DNA of 64,000 bases from Argentina anserina (Eukaryota > Streptophyta > Magnoliopsida > Rosales > Rosaceae): assembly GCF_933775445.1 (NCBI RefSeq), contig NC_065874.1, positions 8,947,001-9,011,000 of the forward strand, in the 5' to 3' direction. This document shows, piece after piece, positions 38,702-52,290 of this stretch; the first letter of the stretch is position 1, and every line of letters starts with the position of its first letter. The position numbers and the translations under genes were made by a program. The notes under the pieces were generated by a model. The model did no database searches and was not told the DNA's origin. It saw nothing but the letters and a program-made list of their open reading frames with translations.

Positions 38702-41589
38702 TTCTTATATAGGGCTGGGCGCGGGTTCAACCCGGGCTAATTTTTTCAGGACCCGGCCCCGGCCCGGTTGTAGTATGACGGGCCGGGCTTTGTTCTTAAA
38801 AAATCAGAGCCCGGGTCAATTCATTGCAGGGCCCGGGTAAAACCCGGACCGGTATCATCCGGGTCGAGCCCGCCCAGTTTTCCGGGCCTAACTCTGTTTT
38901 TGGCTGATTGGTACTGAAACTTGTGAAAGCAAATATAGCCAAAATGATGCCAAATGCAGAAAAATTAGCCAAAATGACAACAATCCATGTCTCTGTGACA
39001 AAAAAGTAGATATTGGAAGTGCAAAATATAGTGTTCAGTTTGTCTATAAGTCCATTACAAATACACAGTCATAAATAACCAAATTAACCAAAGTTCACAT
39101 TACCAAAGTAAATAAAAGCTCAAACTCTGCAATAGTTCAATTGAAACTTGAAAGTTGAAACTTTGAAAGAAAACCAGAAAATCTAGGCATGCATAAACAA
39201 TTCATCGATGGGCAGATCCTCCAAATCTTCAATACACACCTTGACTTCAACTTGACAAAATTAACTTGTCATTCTCCAATCAGTCCAATGCACGTCATTA
39301 CTTACCTCCAACCAGCTTAGAAAATCCACAAATAATTCATTTCAAACCAAAATAATGTGACATCAATTTTCAAATGGCTATTAGGAAGTCAACTTTCACA
39401 CAAAAAAAGAACAGAGGTTAAATGGAACAAATGGAACCTGGAAATTGAACCGAAAGCAAAGAGGTTCACTGAAAATTCTGGGCTGCAAACTTATCTTTGA
39501 AAAATCACGGATCATTCCTTGTTCAGTAAAATAAACTGAGAATTTCCAGATCGAAAGCTAATAGGTAGAAAAGATACATACCAAAAATTCAGATCAAATG
39601 AAGGCCTGGAACTAGAGAAACGAAAAGGACAAAATGAGCACAGCAGTAGTTTTCAGAAAAATCAATAAACCAGTTTTTCCTTTCAAGACTAGAATTTCAA
39701 CCTCAATAAATGGTTATTTTGGTTGACAGATCCCACTATCAATACCTGGAACAAAGGCTTTGATATGCAATATATTCAAAGGATCAGATCATAAAGAGAA
39801 TGCACAAAGCACACATAAGGGATAGCATAGATCGCACTTGATGGAGGGTTTCTAAGTTATGATCCACAAGAACAAATATTTGAAGGTCAGAACACAAGAC
39901 AAGTTTTTATGCTTACTAACTAAGATATGATCACAAGGAACAGACTAAGGATTACAAGTATATTACAAAGAAAGATACCACCCCAGTAGGATAATCATTG
40001 CCCAAGTAAGTAGCCATACATAACACATCTACCAACTGAACTGAATCAACCTATAACTCACCAAACTATCCTGCACTTCGATCCCAGTACAATAATGGAT
40101 AGAGCAATCCAACTTTACACATTTAACTAACCACCACCTGAAAATTTGAGGAGAAAGGGGTGAGCATAAACAATGCCCAGTAGGGGTTTTTTAAACCAAA
40201 ACCTTCTTAATAATGCTTTCAAGAAGAAACAAATATAACTTATAAAGACACCAAAACCTGGAAGTAGAACAGGTTATAATCAATTTTTATATAGCAACTG
40301 AACTCGAAGATAGAGAAAAGCGTACAATAGCGCAATGTGTCAAATTAAACTTTTGCATAGAAGTAGAAACTAGAAAGTAGGTTTTCAGACCTTGAACTGA
40401 TTATATATACCATTCTGATTTTGATGTAGTAGTTTCATGATAAGGGCCAAAACTAAATTTGCAAAACAAAATGAGCAAGGAGAATCTGTTATTTGAACCG
40501 AACAGTAATTGTAAGAAAAGAACATGCATAGCTTCAGGTGAAGCTTATAAATGAGAAGCTTAGTTTCAACTTGTGGAAAGTATAGCAAGCACCCGCTAAA
40601 TATCTCCTATATCGTAGACCATAAATGAGCTGCTAGGCAAACTGAATAATGACATTAATTTAAAGAGGTTTTGAAGAATGAGCTGTGTACACGATTGATC
40701 AACAATGTTCATGAGATAAAGAATAAGCTTAAATGCAGCCACACAAAAGTTTCTTTTTGAAATCACTAAGTACTTTACTTTTGTTATGTAGAAATAGATC
40801 AAAGTTTAGGAAGGGTAATGGAAGTGTAACGACCCCAAAATTCTGAGCCTAAAAACTCAAAATTCCAAAGTCGTTAAACACTAAACAATTTCACTGAAAA
40901 CGAAATCATTTAAAATGCCCAGCGGATCATTACTGAGTTCTCAATACAACTCAGAAGAACCAATTATTACAACCCAAATTATAATGCAATATTATAACAA
41001 ATGGAATTGCGTAATTCTCACAACAAACTCACAAGATAGTCACACAAAATCCTCACACAAGCTGGAGATAAATAACTTCAAGTCCTCTGAGCGGTCCGTC
41101 AATTCCCGATAATCCACACCTGCGGAGTTATCCACTACACCATCGAATTGGTGCACCGGGATTGTAAACACAAACCCGGTAAGCTTTACAGCTCGTATGA
41201 GTAAAATGAAAATATAACTCGCATATTAATATATATATACGAAAATCCACAAATCAAACAAATATAAATGCACTCATGAGTCAATGGACGGCCCATCTGG
41301 TTGTCCCAAAGAAATATGAAAAGAAGCGCTCATGAGAAATTAAGTAACCCTTCTGGTTACCCAAATGCATTTATAATACGGGTACCAAGAACGCTGGTAC
41401 ACATCTGTTACCCCTCTCGTAATACACCGTCGATATTGGATAGCCACCCGCTACCCAACATCCAAAACAATCTGAGTACCCATGAGCAGATAACCACCCG
41501 TTACCTCACATGCAGTACTAAGGCAGACACACTAGAGCTCTAACTGTATCGTAACTTTCGCCCGGCCAAAGGCTAGGTTCCGACTTGCC

Positions 41590-42060
41590 AAACACGTACA
41601 ATAATCTCACATCATATTGTACCAATCACGTCCGAAGACAAATCAACATTTTAACAATCTCAATGTTAAAAATCACGTACAATAATCTCACATCATATTG
41701 TACCAAAAATCATGTCCGAAGACAAATCAACATTTTAACAAACTCAATGTTAAAATCACGTACAATAATCTCACATCATATTGTACAAATCAAAATCACA
41801 TGCTCGATATTTAAATCTCGTCATCGAAATGACATAAATCACGATAAAATCATAACAGTATATTATATAGCAAACTATATATATATGTACATATTTACCA
41901 TTTATACAATATATATATATATATTCCATTATATCGTATACATGTCATATTTCATAAACACGTCCGAAGACAAAACATTTTAACAAACTCATGTTAAAAC
42001 CACGTACAATAATCACACCTCATATTGTACAAAAATCACATCACATGCTCAACATTTAAT
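41590..42060. repeat. Tandem repeats in LTR copy 3 (tgtccgaagac / ttgtac units)
   Basis: Repeats of about 75 bp carry cgtccgaagacaaatcaac, an inverted pair around aacattttaac/gttaaaat, and acaataatctcacatcatat. They are found at 41600-41790 and again at about 41965-42040. Related repeats occur in LTR copy 4 (about 47500-47850). Confidence 0.75.
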
Positions 42061-42399
42061 TCTCGTCATTCGAAATGACCAATTCCAACGAATTCATAAC
42101 AGTATATAATATAGCAAACTATATATATATGTACTTATTACCATTTATACGATATATACGTAATCCACTATATTGTATACGTGTCGTAATTCATTATTAA
42201 AAACTCTTGCAAAAATCTTGGAATCACCGCAAGGGTAGATTCGTAAATAAGTGAGATTTTACTCACCTTCTTTCCTGCGTGCAACTTCCACGACCCTGAA
42301 AGTAATTTCCTCACTCGTTTCGTCAGTCACCTAATAGCACGATAAATGCTTAGAAAATGATACTTAAAATATCAGGTGACGAGTTCAGCACAGCTAAAT

Positions 42400-42720
42400 G
42401 TTGTTCATAAAACATTGTTCACGGAACACTGTTCATGTTTACTAATCACTGTTTTTACTAAATCACTGTTCACAGTTACTGTTTTACCAAAGCACTGTTC
42501 ACAGTTACTGTTTTTACCAAAACACTGTTCACATTTACTGTTTTACCAAAACACTGTTCACAGTTACTGTTTTACCAAAACACTGTTCACAGTTACTGTT
42601 TACCATGTCACTGTTCAAATTACTGTTGCAGTTTACTATTCACAGTTACTGTTACAGACCACTATTCATGCGATGATACTATTCACCGGTACTATTCACA
42701 GTCACTATTCATGCGGCGTT
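42400..42720. repeat. CACTGTTCAC-type tandem array in LTR copy 3
   Basis: Units of about 28-29 bp, ttactgttttaccaaaacac followed by tgttcacag, are repeated at 42470-42610 and continue as shorter actattcacnnttactg units to about 42720. Confidence 0.85.
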
Positions 42721-44445
42721 ACTGTTCACCGACCGCCACCAATCATCACCAAATTTCATCACCACAACCTAAACAACATTTCCAACAACTTCCTAGTTGA
42801 CACAAAGTTCTAAATCCGAGCCTAAACAGTCCAAACACCGAAGAACATATATTCAGCACTATTCACAAACCCTAGAAATTGAAAATTTGATTCGGGTACT
42901 TACACTTCGATTTGGCTCGATTCCTTTTGTGGGAATGTTGCTGGGACTGAGACAAGCAAAACCCCCCAAGAATCTCGAGCCATGGTGGCCGGAGGAGGCG
43001 GCGCCGCCACAGCAGTAACTTCCGGCGGTTGCTACACCGTGTGTGGTTGTCGCCGGAGTGCAAGGCATAGCCCAAAAGATGGAGCTCGTCGAGCCCGTCA
43101 GTTTGATAGGTGGCACGACACGAGGCGACGTCGGATGGTGGAGAAATCGGCCGGAGAAGTTTTTTTTTTGGGTCGGGTGAACAGTACCCGAGCTCGGGTG
43201 AACAGTAACCCGAGCTGATTTTTAGAAAAATCTGATTTTTAATCTCCTTTCCTTCCTTTTATACTATTTCCAAAATCGGAAACGAACTTCCGACGTTAAT
43301 AACTTTTGCATCCGACGTCCGATTCGAACGCATGACGTGTCCACGAATTCATATCGATGAGCTCTACGACTTTCGTGAAGGAAGTTTTTGCAACCGAGCG
43401 ACGGAATAAAAGTCGATCTATACGTTGCGGTAACGTTACGTTTTCTAATTAAACGATCCGAGAACGTTTCCGTTTTTGTTTTGAAATGTCGCAAACCTCC
43501 AATTGTCGTCTTGAATTAATTTCACAAGTTTAACACTTAAAAAAAATACTCGACATTTAGTTTCTAAAAATTCGGGTTATTACAGGAAGTGAGATGGACA
43601 TCAACATACAATTGCTGCATATAAAGCCTAACAAAGAGGGAATTGCAAGGAAAGGTACATAGTCGAAATTGAAGATGGAGTGAAAGGCAAAGCATTCTCT
43701 GCTGCAACCAAACTTTTGAAAAGATGAGAAGGACAAAGGTTCTGATTAATAACATAAAGATACAGAAAACTCAGCTAGCTTTTGAGAAAGCCTACAAACA
43801 AGTGATATGTTCCAGAACTTGGTAAAGTCATATAATTCAATTTGATATTTGAAGATTTCTTTGCACAAGTGAAGTTGGGATTTAGTAGAGATGACATAGA
43901 ATAAGAAGGATAAGGAACAAGTCTGATGTACAATCAGGCCTCACATACTCAAATTCAGTGACGAAATATATGCCTAGCAAACAAGAATTCTGAGATTCAT
44001 ACAAATTCCAATGATCAACAAAATCAAGGAAATATCTCTACTTATCAACCTAAAACCAATCACCAACATTCCTCTAAAAACCAGTAAAAATTGAATACAT
44101 GCATTAAGATTAGAAACATTCAAATGTAATACATGGGCTCAATCAAGTAGTCACACAATTCATGAACCCTAAATCGGTGCCCAGATACGATTCGAATTGA
44201 GGAAGCAGAGCAAGCCCATCAATCTCAAGAACTCGAATTTCAATAAGCAATCTCAACGAATCAGAAGAATCACATAATCCTTACCCAGATAAAAAATCAA
44301 CAGCAACAATTAAGTGGGAAGGTTTTCAGTGTTGGATATCAATTCAATTCAAATTCAGCATAAGAACAAAGAAGGTAGGAATCTGAAATCGAAACCCGAA
44401 TATATGATTTAAATTGGGAATACTTTTTAGGGTTTTGGGAGAGTA

Positions 44446-44448
<3 letters not shown>

Positions 44449-44535
<87 letters not shown>
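44449..44535. repeat. GA dinucleotide microsatellite (about 43 units)
   Basis: An uninterrupted GA run of about 87 bp near the right end of the hAT element, bounded by taatc and gaaatcc. Confidence 0.97.
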
Positions 44536-44540
<5 letters not shown>

Positions 44541-45130
44541 CCGATGGAGAAGAAAAACCTCCCCACAAGCAACTACAAGCAGCTTCAAGACAAACCTCCC
44601 CACAAACTCGAAACTTCAAAAGACAGTACCTTCAATCCTCCTCCTGACTCGGCACCAGAGAGACAGAGTCTGAGAGACTATGAGAGGGAGACACAGTGAG
44701 AGACGACGAGTGAGAGACGGCGAGCGAGGCGATGAGGAGCGGCTGTGATGGCGCAGCGGTGCGAGGCGACAAAGAGTATGCGATGGAGCGGCGAATCGGC
44801 AGTGCGAGGCGACGACGATGGGAATCATGAGATTTGAATTAGTTAAGTTTAGGGTTATTTGGTTATGTTCCGGTGTGATTGTATCTTCTATAAGTTTATG
44901 ATCACTTACGAAAACCAATTACATAATGACACTTAATGTCCCGGATTTCTGGGTTTTTATTTATTTAATGATTTGAAGGCCCGGGACCGGCCCAGACATA
45001 ACAAAACCCGGCCCGTTTACCACATGACAACACATGAGCCCGGAAAAAAGCCCGGCCCGCCCGGACGGGCCCGTCAGTCCGGTCCGAGTTTTTTTTCTTC
45101 TCGTGCATTTTGCCCAGCCCTATTCTTATA

Positions 45131-46241
45131 TGTTTTTAAAATAGTCAAAAAGCATGTTTTAGATCTATTTCTAAATATCTCTATATTTTTAAGTGAAACG
45201 TGTTGATTTGTGAACTGTGTTGAATTATACGTATTATGGTGTTTGAGTTATTATTTGACTAGTCATGAAACATGTGAACTTTTTGATTGGGTTATGCCGA
45301 AATAAGAATGTAGCACACGAAGTTATATGACAAGATGTCATTAGGTGCCCGTGGGGTCACTAAATTGAAGAATAACCATTAAGAAGGGATTGTGCGATCG
45401 ATGTCATTAGCCTTGCCCTTCACATCTTCCTTGTTCATGTTAGACTTGGCTCCAGTCGCATCATTTTTGATCAGGTTGCAATTTCCATATTTTCCCTTAA
45501 CAGTACTGGCGCGGCGGCCCTAACTATGCATCTCTTTCTGTCCTTGATGAGGCTTTTTAATCGATCATTTTATATCTAACAGAATAAATCAAGCTATAAA
45601 CATGAAATGATCTGATATAACACGAGGTTTAAATTTAAATTATGAATGATGTTTTATACATACACTGCTCTTTCCCTTTTCGATCACTAGGGTACGTGGA
45701 AAATCAAAGGTCGGATATCTCACCACCAAATCAAGTGTGAAGCATATGACCGCAATAGTACGTACCAATATTCATCCAAATGATCCAATCCTAACTCCTG
45801 AAGTCCTCATGACCTTCTAAGCTTGGACCGGAGCGAGTTAGCCGCCATATATCACAGCAACTCTTCAGGGACCGGAAATTCGTCCGCATATATACTAAAT
45901 CGCAGCCCCACTTTCAAGAACGGAAGAACCAACACCTACCGAATGCATGCTACTTATGATCGATGTGATCAACTTGTCAACGTACTCTGGCGATATTTTC
46001 TGTACGTTAATTAACCAATCTCTCTTACACGTATACAATTCTGCTCGCTTACATGTTAATTGCATGCCAACATTAATACATGCAGTCGCAAGTTTACTAA
46101 TTCAATTCATTAATGTACAACGGCAGAAAGAGTTGACTTCCCTTCAATAGTTGACTTAATGATCCTTTATACGTACGCATGGTCTGATGATCACGACGTC
46201 TTAATTATGGAACTCAAGTAGCATACGTGGAGGAGAGCAAG
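45131..46241. other. Upstream region of BAHD pseudogene B
   Basis: No gene. It contains the block 45836-45920 that is also present near 28.7 kb. It is probably the former promoter region of the acyltransferase starting at 46242. Confidence 0.4.
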
Positions 46242-46692
46242 ATGTGTGGAGATTTCAAGGTTGAAGTCATTCCACAAATAAACTATTCCACTATCTTCTC
46301 CAACTCCTCCCCACCTGAAAAGTGTAGAACTCTCCTTTCTGGATCAGATTATTCCTGAAGTTTATATCCCACTGCTTCTTTTCTACAACAATCATACTGA
46401 TCATGAGGTCGATACCGATCGCCGGTCATTGAATGCAGAAAAAACCAACATTCTGAAGGTGTCACTATCTGAAACCCTCACTCACTTCTATCCCTTGGCA
46501 GGGGAATTCCAATACCATGATTCAATTTCCTGCGATGACCGTGGGGCTGCATTCGTTGAAGACAGGGTGAATTGTCGGATATTGGAGATTTTGGAAAATC
46601 CAGATATTGAGCTGCTACAACGTCCATTTCCAGCTCCAGTAGGATCTACACAAGCACTTACATGTCATCTTCTACTGGTACATGTCAACTTC

Positions 46693-49502
46693 TGTAACGA
46701 CCCCAAAATTTCGAGCATAAAAATTCAAAATTTCAAAGTCGTGAAACACCAAATAATCTCAATGAATCGAAATCATTTTAAATGCCACAGCGGATCATTA
46801 CTGAGTTCGCAATACAACTCAGACAAACCAATTATTACAAACCAAATTTATACTCCAACATTACATAAAGATGGAAATGTAAGAATCCTCACAATCTCTC
46901 ACAAAACCCACGAATAAATCATCACAAGTTCTCACACAATCCACAATAAAAACCTCACAACAAACAGGATAATGAACAACTTTGAGTCTTCAGAGTTATC
47001 CCTCGATCTCCACTAATCAACACATGCGGAATTATCCCCTACATCATTGAATTGGTGCACCGGGATTGTAAACACAAATCCGGTAAGCTGTACAGCTCGT
47101 ATGAGTAAAACGAAAATATAACTCGCATATCAATATATACGAAAATCCACAATCAACAAATATAAATGCACTCATGAGTCAATGGACGGCCCATCTGGTC
47201 GTCCCAAAAAAATATGAAATGAAAGTGCTCATGGGAAATTGGGCAACCCTTCTGGTTACCAAAATACATTTATAATACGGGTACTAATGAACGCTGGTAC
47301 ACATCTGTTACCCCTCACGTAGTACACCGCCGATATTGGGCAACCTTATGTTACCCAACATCCAAAATATGAGTACTCATGAGCCGATAACCTATCTGAT
47401 ACCTCACATGCAGTACTCATGCAGACAGACTAGAGCTCTAATTGTATCGTAACTTTCGCCCGGTCAAAGGCTAGGTTTCCGACTTGCCAAACACGTTCGA
47501 AGACTGGTCCGAAGACATAAACACGTTTTAACAAACTCCATGTTAAAACCACATACAATAATCATCACCTCATATTGTACAAATCAAATCACATGCTCGA
47601 TATATAAATCTCGTCATCAAAATGACATAATCAAGATAAAATCATAACAGTATATTATATAGCAAACTATATATATATGTACCTATTTACCATTTATACA
47701 ATATATATATATATAATCCACTATATCATATACATGTCATATTTCATAACCACGTCCGAAGACAAAACGTTTTAACAAACTCCATGTTAAAACCACATAC
47801 AATAATCATTACCTCATATTGTACAAATCAAATCACATGCTCGATATATAAATCTCGTCATCAAAATGACATAATCACGATAAATCATAACAGTATATTA
47901 TATTGCGAACTATATATATATATACATATTTACCATTTATACAATATATATAATCCACTATATCATATACATGTCACATTCATTCTTAAAATTCTGCAAA
48001 ATCTTGAATCTCCGCAAGGGTAGATTCGTAAATATGTGAGATTTTGCTCACCTTATCAACTCGAGCGTAATTCCACAATTCCCGAAGATAATTTCTTTCC
48101 TTGATTTATTGATCACCTTGAAAAGATAAGAAAAGAATTTAGAATCGTTTCGTAAACCTTAAATGCCGAAACAGTAATAATAAGTTACTGTTCAGTAATT
48201 TCTGGTTTTACGAAATTACTGTTAACGTATTTACTATTCACATATTTCTGTACAAATACACATCAATTATGTATCCCTGTATGTGTACGTACTGTTTACG
48301 TATTTCTGTACGTACAAATACTATTCAAATGTAAATACTATCTCAGTAAATAATAATTACTGAATTATCCTTCTGAAATTACTTTTTATATTTACTGAAA
48401 GTAATTCACATTTATCGTACGTAAAATAAAATTTACATTTACCGTACGTAAATCACATTTTACATTCACCGTCGTAATTTTTTTTTTACAATTTACTGTT
48501 CATGCGCCGCCGTACGTGGCGGCGCGTGGGGTGCACGCGCCCCCTCCGGCAGGCTGCGCGTGGCGCTTATGCTCCACTCACTGTGGCAGCGAGTGGGGCA
48601 CACGCGCCGAGCCTAGGGCCGGCGCGTAGCACGCCACCACCGCCCCCAAAACCTTCCTCTCCTCCTCCTCTTCCTTCACACGGCCTCACGCCACCCCTAG
48701 CCACCACCATGCTACCACACGCGCCGCCTAAGGCGGTGGCATCTCCCCCAAAACCCTCCTCCTCCGATCTCCTCCAATACGAATCAAACAACCACAAAAA
48801 TCACATCAAGGCATCACAACAATCAACCTAGGCTAACCCTAACCTCAATCAAGCTTTTGGACCGTCGGATCGTCGCCGGAGAGCTTGAGATGCCGTCGGT
48901 GGAATCGTAGAACCTTGGCGTCGTTGGTGGAGCTCCGGCGCTGCGTGCGTGGGTGCGTCGACCTCGGGGTCGACTGAGGAGGGCCGCGCAGTGCTTTTTG
49001 GGCCGGCGGTGCGCGACACGACGGGCTGGAGGCGGAGATCGCCGGTGAGGAAGTGAGATCGGGGAGGGAGAGGGGAAAAGAGAGAGGGAGAGGCGCGCGG
49101 GGTGAAGAGAGAGAGAGAGAGAGAGAGAGTGAGGGGTTTCCAATTTTGGAAACCCTAAACTGATAAAATTCCTTTATATACTCGTTTCCAAAATCGGAAA
49201 CTAACTTCCGACGTTAATAACTTTCACGTCCGACGTCCGATTTGAACGCGTGACATGTCCACAAACTCATATCGACAATCCCTACAATTTTCGTGAAGGA
49301 AGTTTTTGCGACCGAGCGACAGAATAAAAGTCGATATATTCGTTGCGGAAACGTAACGTTTTTCTAATTAAACGTTCTCGGAACGTTTCCGTTTTGGTTT
49401 CGTAAAGTCGCAAACAACCGAATTCATTTAAATTGAATTTCACAACTTATAGAATTCAAATAAAAAACCAAATATTGTTCCGAAAAAAATAGGATTATTA
49501 CA
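46693..49502 (-). mobile_element. Solo LTR copy 4, inside BAHD pseudogene B
   Basis: It runs from TGTAACGACCCC to GGATTATTACA (2810 bp), reverse orientation, with a perfect 5-bp duplication acttc at 46688-46692 and 49503-49507. A TATA-like element lies at about 49172-49180 and the gggtttcc/ggaaaccc palindrome at 49134-49155. A GA microsatellite lies at about 49107-49130. It contains a duplicated stretch of about 250 bp (about 47510-47740 and 47755-47960). Confidence 0.9.
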
Positions 49503-50877
49503 ACTTCTTCGAATGTGGTGGAGTGGCGCGCATCTGGAAATGAGCCACAGAAGCATCAAGATAAAACTTGGGTATAATAAGGCCTTCCATGTGGTTTCAA
49601 TCAGTGAACATGCGAAAAAGGCCAGGGCAGGCATTGACAGAAAACTTTGTAATAACCCTAAATTTCATTACATTATTTGATTCAATTTGAATTCTATTTA
49701 ATTATGAATTTCAGTTTAAATGAATTTAATTATTTGCAACGTTACGGAAACGGAAACGGAAACGGAAACATTCTCGGAACGTTTGAATTGAAAAACGTTA
49801 CATTTCCGTAACGTTTATATCGACTTTTATTCCGTCGCTCGGTTGCGAAAACTTTCTTCACGAAAGTTGTAGAGCTCGTCGATACGAGTTCGTGGATATG
49901 TGACGCGTTCGAATCGGACGACGTACGTAAAAGTTATTAACGTCGGAAGTTAGTTTCCGATTTGGAAACTAGTATAAATAGGATGTTTTAGAGTTAGGGT
50001 TTCCATTTCAGGAAACCCTTCTCTCTCTCTTCACTTCCGCCGCACACCCTCTCTCACCCTCGGATCACTCTCTCTCTCCCCGAAACCCCATCTTCCTCTC
50101 CTTCACGACCCGAGCTCTCTCCCATCTCCCATCTTCCTCTCCTTCACGACCCAAACACTCTCACCCACTCTCTCTCTCTTTCATTTGCTCTCTCCCCGAA
50201 ACACTCCCACCCTCACCCCGAAGATTTACCCCGGCGATCTCCCACACAGGGCCGCCGTGACGTGCACCGCTCGGCCCAACCACGTCGCGAGGACCACATC
50301 TGCCACCCTTCAGCTCGCCAGCTCGAGACTCGCCGCCTTGAGGACGCCCGACGTTGCCAAGCTTCTGCAAGTTTCGGCAACGATCTTCATCGCCACCATC
50401 GAGCTCCAAACGAGCTTTCCATCATCAAATTGAGGTGAGATACGTGCTAGGATGGATTGTGTGTTTGTTGTGTGATGTTTTTGGGTGATTTGGGAGGTTG
50501 TAGGTGGAGATCGGAGGGAGAGATGGAATGGGAGGTTACCGCCGCTTTAGGCGGCGCGTGAGGTTAGTAGGAGGGGGTATGAGGCGGCTTTAAGCCGCCG
50601 GAAGGAGGAGGAAGAAGAAAAGGAGAGAAATGGGGCGGCGGTGGCATCACACGCGCCGCCGTGTGAGGCGGTGTAATTAGTTTTGACTGAAAGGGTATTT
50701 TGGTAATTTACTGTGTAACGGTAAATGTAAATGTAAATTTTATTTACTACGGTAAATGTAATTAATTTTTACCTTCGGTAGATGTAAATATAAATTACTT
50801 TCAGTAAATGTAGAAAGTAATTTGTAAAAGGGTAATTTAGTAAATTTTATTTACTAAGATTGTATTTACATTTAAAT

Positions 50878-51190
50878 CGTACGTATACGTACATAAATAC
50901 GTATTAATAATTATACGTACAGAAATACGTATTAATAATTATACGTACAGAAATACGTATTAATATTTATATGTACAGAAATACGTATTACTATTTATAC
51001 GTACAGAAATACGTATTACTATTTATACGTACAGAAATACGTATTAATATTATACGTACAGAAATACGTATTAATATTTATACGTACAGAAATACGTATT
51101 AATATTTATACGTACAGAAATACGTATTAATATTTATACGTACAGGAATACGTATATAATATTTATACGTACAGAAATACGTATTAATTG
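50878..51190. repeat. 28-30 bp tandem array inside LTR copy 5
   Basis: About ten units of the form atttatacgtacagaaatac plus gtattaat, homologous to 35187-35483 in copy 2 but with different unit variants. Confidence 0.92.
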
Positions 51191-52010
51191 CATAAATGTA
51201 TAGTATCCGGGAATAGTAACAGTGAACAGTAACACCGAACAGTAATTTCGTAAAAACCGAAAAATTGCTGAACAGTAACCGATTATTAATGTTTCGGCAT
51301 TTAAAGGTTTACGAAACGATTCTAAATTCTTTTCTTATCTTTTCAAGGTGATCGTTAAATCGAGGAAATGAATTATCATCGGGAATTGTGGAATTACGCT
51401 CGAGGCGATAAGGTGAGTAAAATCTCACTGAATTACGAATCTACCCTCGTGGTGATTCAACATTTTTGCAAGTGTGTTTATTTAATGAATTACAACATGT
51501 ATATAACTTAGTGGACTACGTATATACAGTATAATGGTAATAAATACATATATATATATATAGTTCATTAAATTACATACTGTTATTAATTCATTAAAAA
51601 TAGTCATTTCGGTGACAGAAAAATTGTGCATGTGTGATTTTAATGGTACGATATGATGTGAGATTATCGTACGTAATTTTTCAGGTGTTTATGAAATATG
51701 ACATGTATATGATATAGTGGACTATGTATATATTGTATAAATGGTAAATAAATACGAATATATATAGTTTGCTATATAATATACTGTTATGATTTTTATT
51801 GTGGATATATCGTGAAAGTTTTAAAACGTACAATATGATGTGTGATTATTGTACATGATTTTATCACGAAGAATGTGAAATATTGTGATTTGTCTTCGGA
51901 CGTGATGTGTGGTATAATATGATGTGAGATTATTGTACGTGTTTGGCAAGTCAGAACCTAGCCTTTGGCCGGGCGAAAGTTACGATACAGTTAGAGCTCT
52001 AGTCTGTCAG

Positions 52011-52290
52011 CCATAGTACTTCATGTGAGGTAACGGGTGGTTAGCTACTCATGAGTACTCAGATTGTTTTGGATGTTGGGTAACGGGTGGTTACCCAATA
52101 TCACCATAGTACTTCATGTGAGGTAACGGGTGGTTATCTACTCATGAGTACTCAGATTGTTTTGGATGTTGGGTAGCGGGTGGTTACCCAATATCAGAGT
52201 AGTACTGCATGTGAGGTAACGGGTGGTTATCTGCTCATGGGTACTCAGATTGTTTTGGATGTTGGGTAGCGGGTGGCTATCCAATATCAG
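52011..52290. repeat. Three-unit tandem repeat (about 93 bp) in LTR copy 5
   Basis: Each unit carries gaggtaacgggtggtta, ctactcatgagtactcagat, tgttttggatgttgggta and tacccaatatca. LTR copies 2 and 3 have a single unit at the matching place (about 36240-36340 and 41410-41520). Confidence 0.88.

Larger units (their letters stand above)
40825..43584 (-). mobile_element. Solo LTR copy 3, nested in the hAT element
   Basis: On the + strand it runs from TGTAACGACCCC to GGGTTATTACA (2760 bp), so the LTR itself is on the minus strand. It has a perfect 5-bp duplication ggaag at 40820-40824 and 43585-43589. TATA-like ttttata lies at 43257-43263. It differs from copies 2 and 5 in its tandem arrays (41600-41790 and 42400-42620) and lacks the gggtttcc palindrome. 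Confidence 0.87.
38710..45122. mobile_element. hAT-type DNA transposon, 6.4 kb, carrying a nested LTR
   Basis: It has perfect 11-bp terminal inverted repeats, TAGGGCTGGGC at 38710 and GCCCAGCCCTA ending at 45122, and a perfect 8-bp target duplication ttcttata at 38702-38709 and 45123-45130. An 8-bp duplication is the hAT hallmark. The subterminal regions (38710-38880 and 44980-45120) are rich in cccggcccg-type motifs, as expected for transposase-binding ends. Without the nested solo LTR (40825-43584) it is about 3.65 kb. I see no transposase (no hATC or zinc-finger BED frame), so it is probably non-autonomous. The interior near 44560-44900 looks like a 5' leader of a captured gene (pyrimidine-rich on the minus strand), but this is speculative. 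Confidence 0.85.

Noticed and set aside
44339..44619. Leu-Ser repeat open frames on the minus strand
   Set aside because: A direct product of the GA microsatellite.
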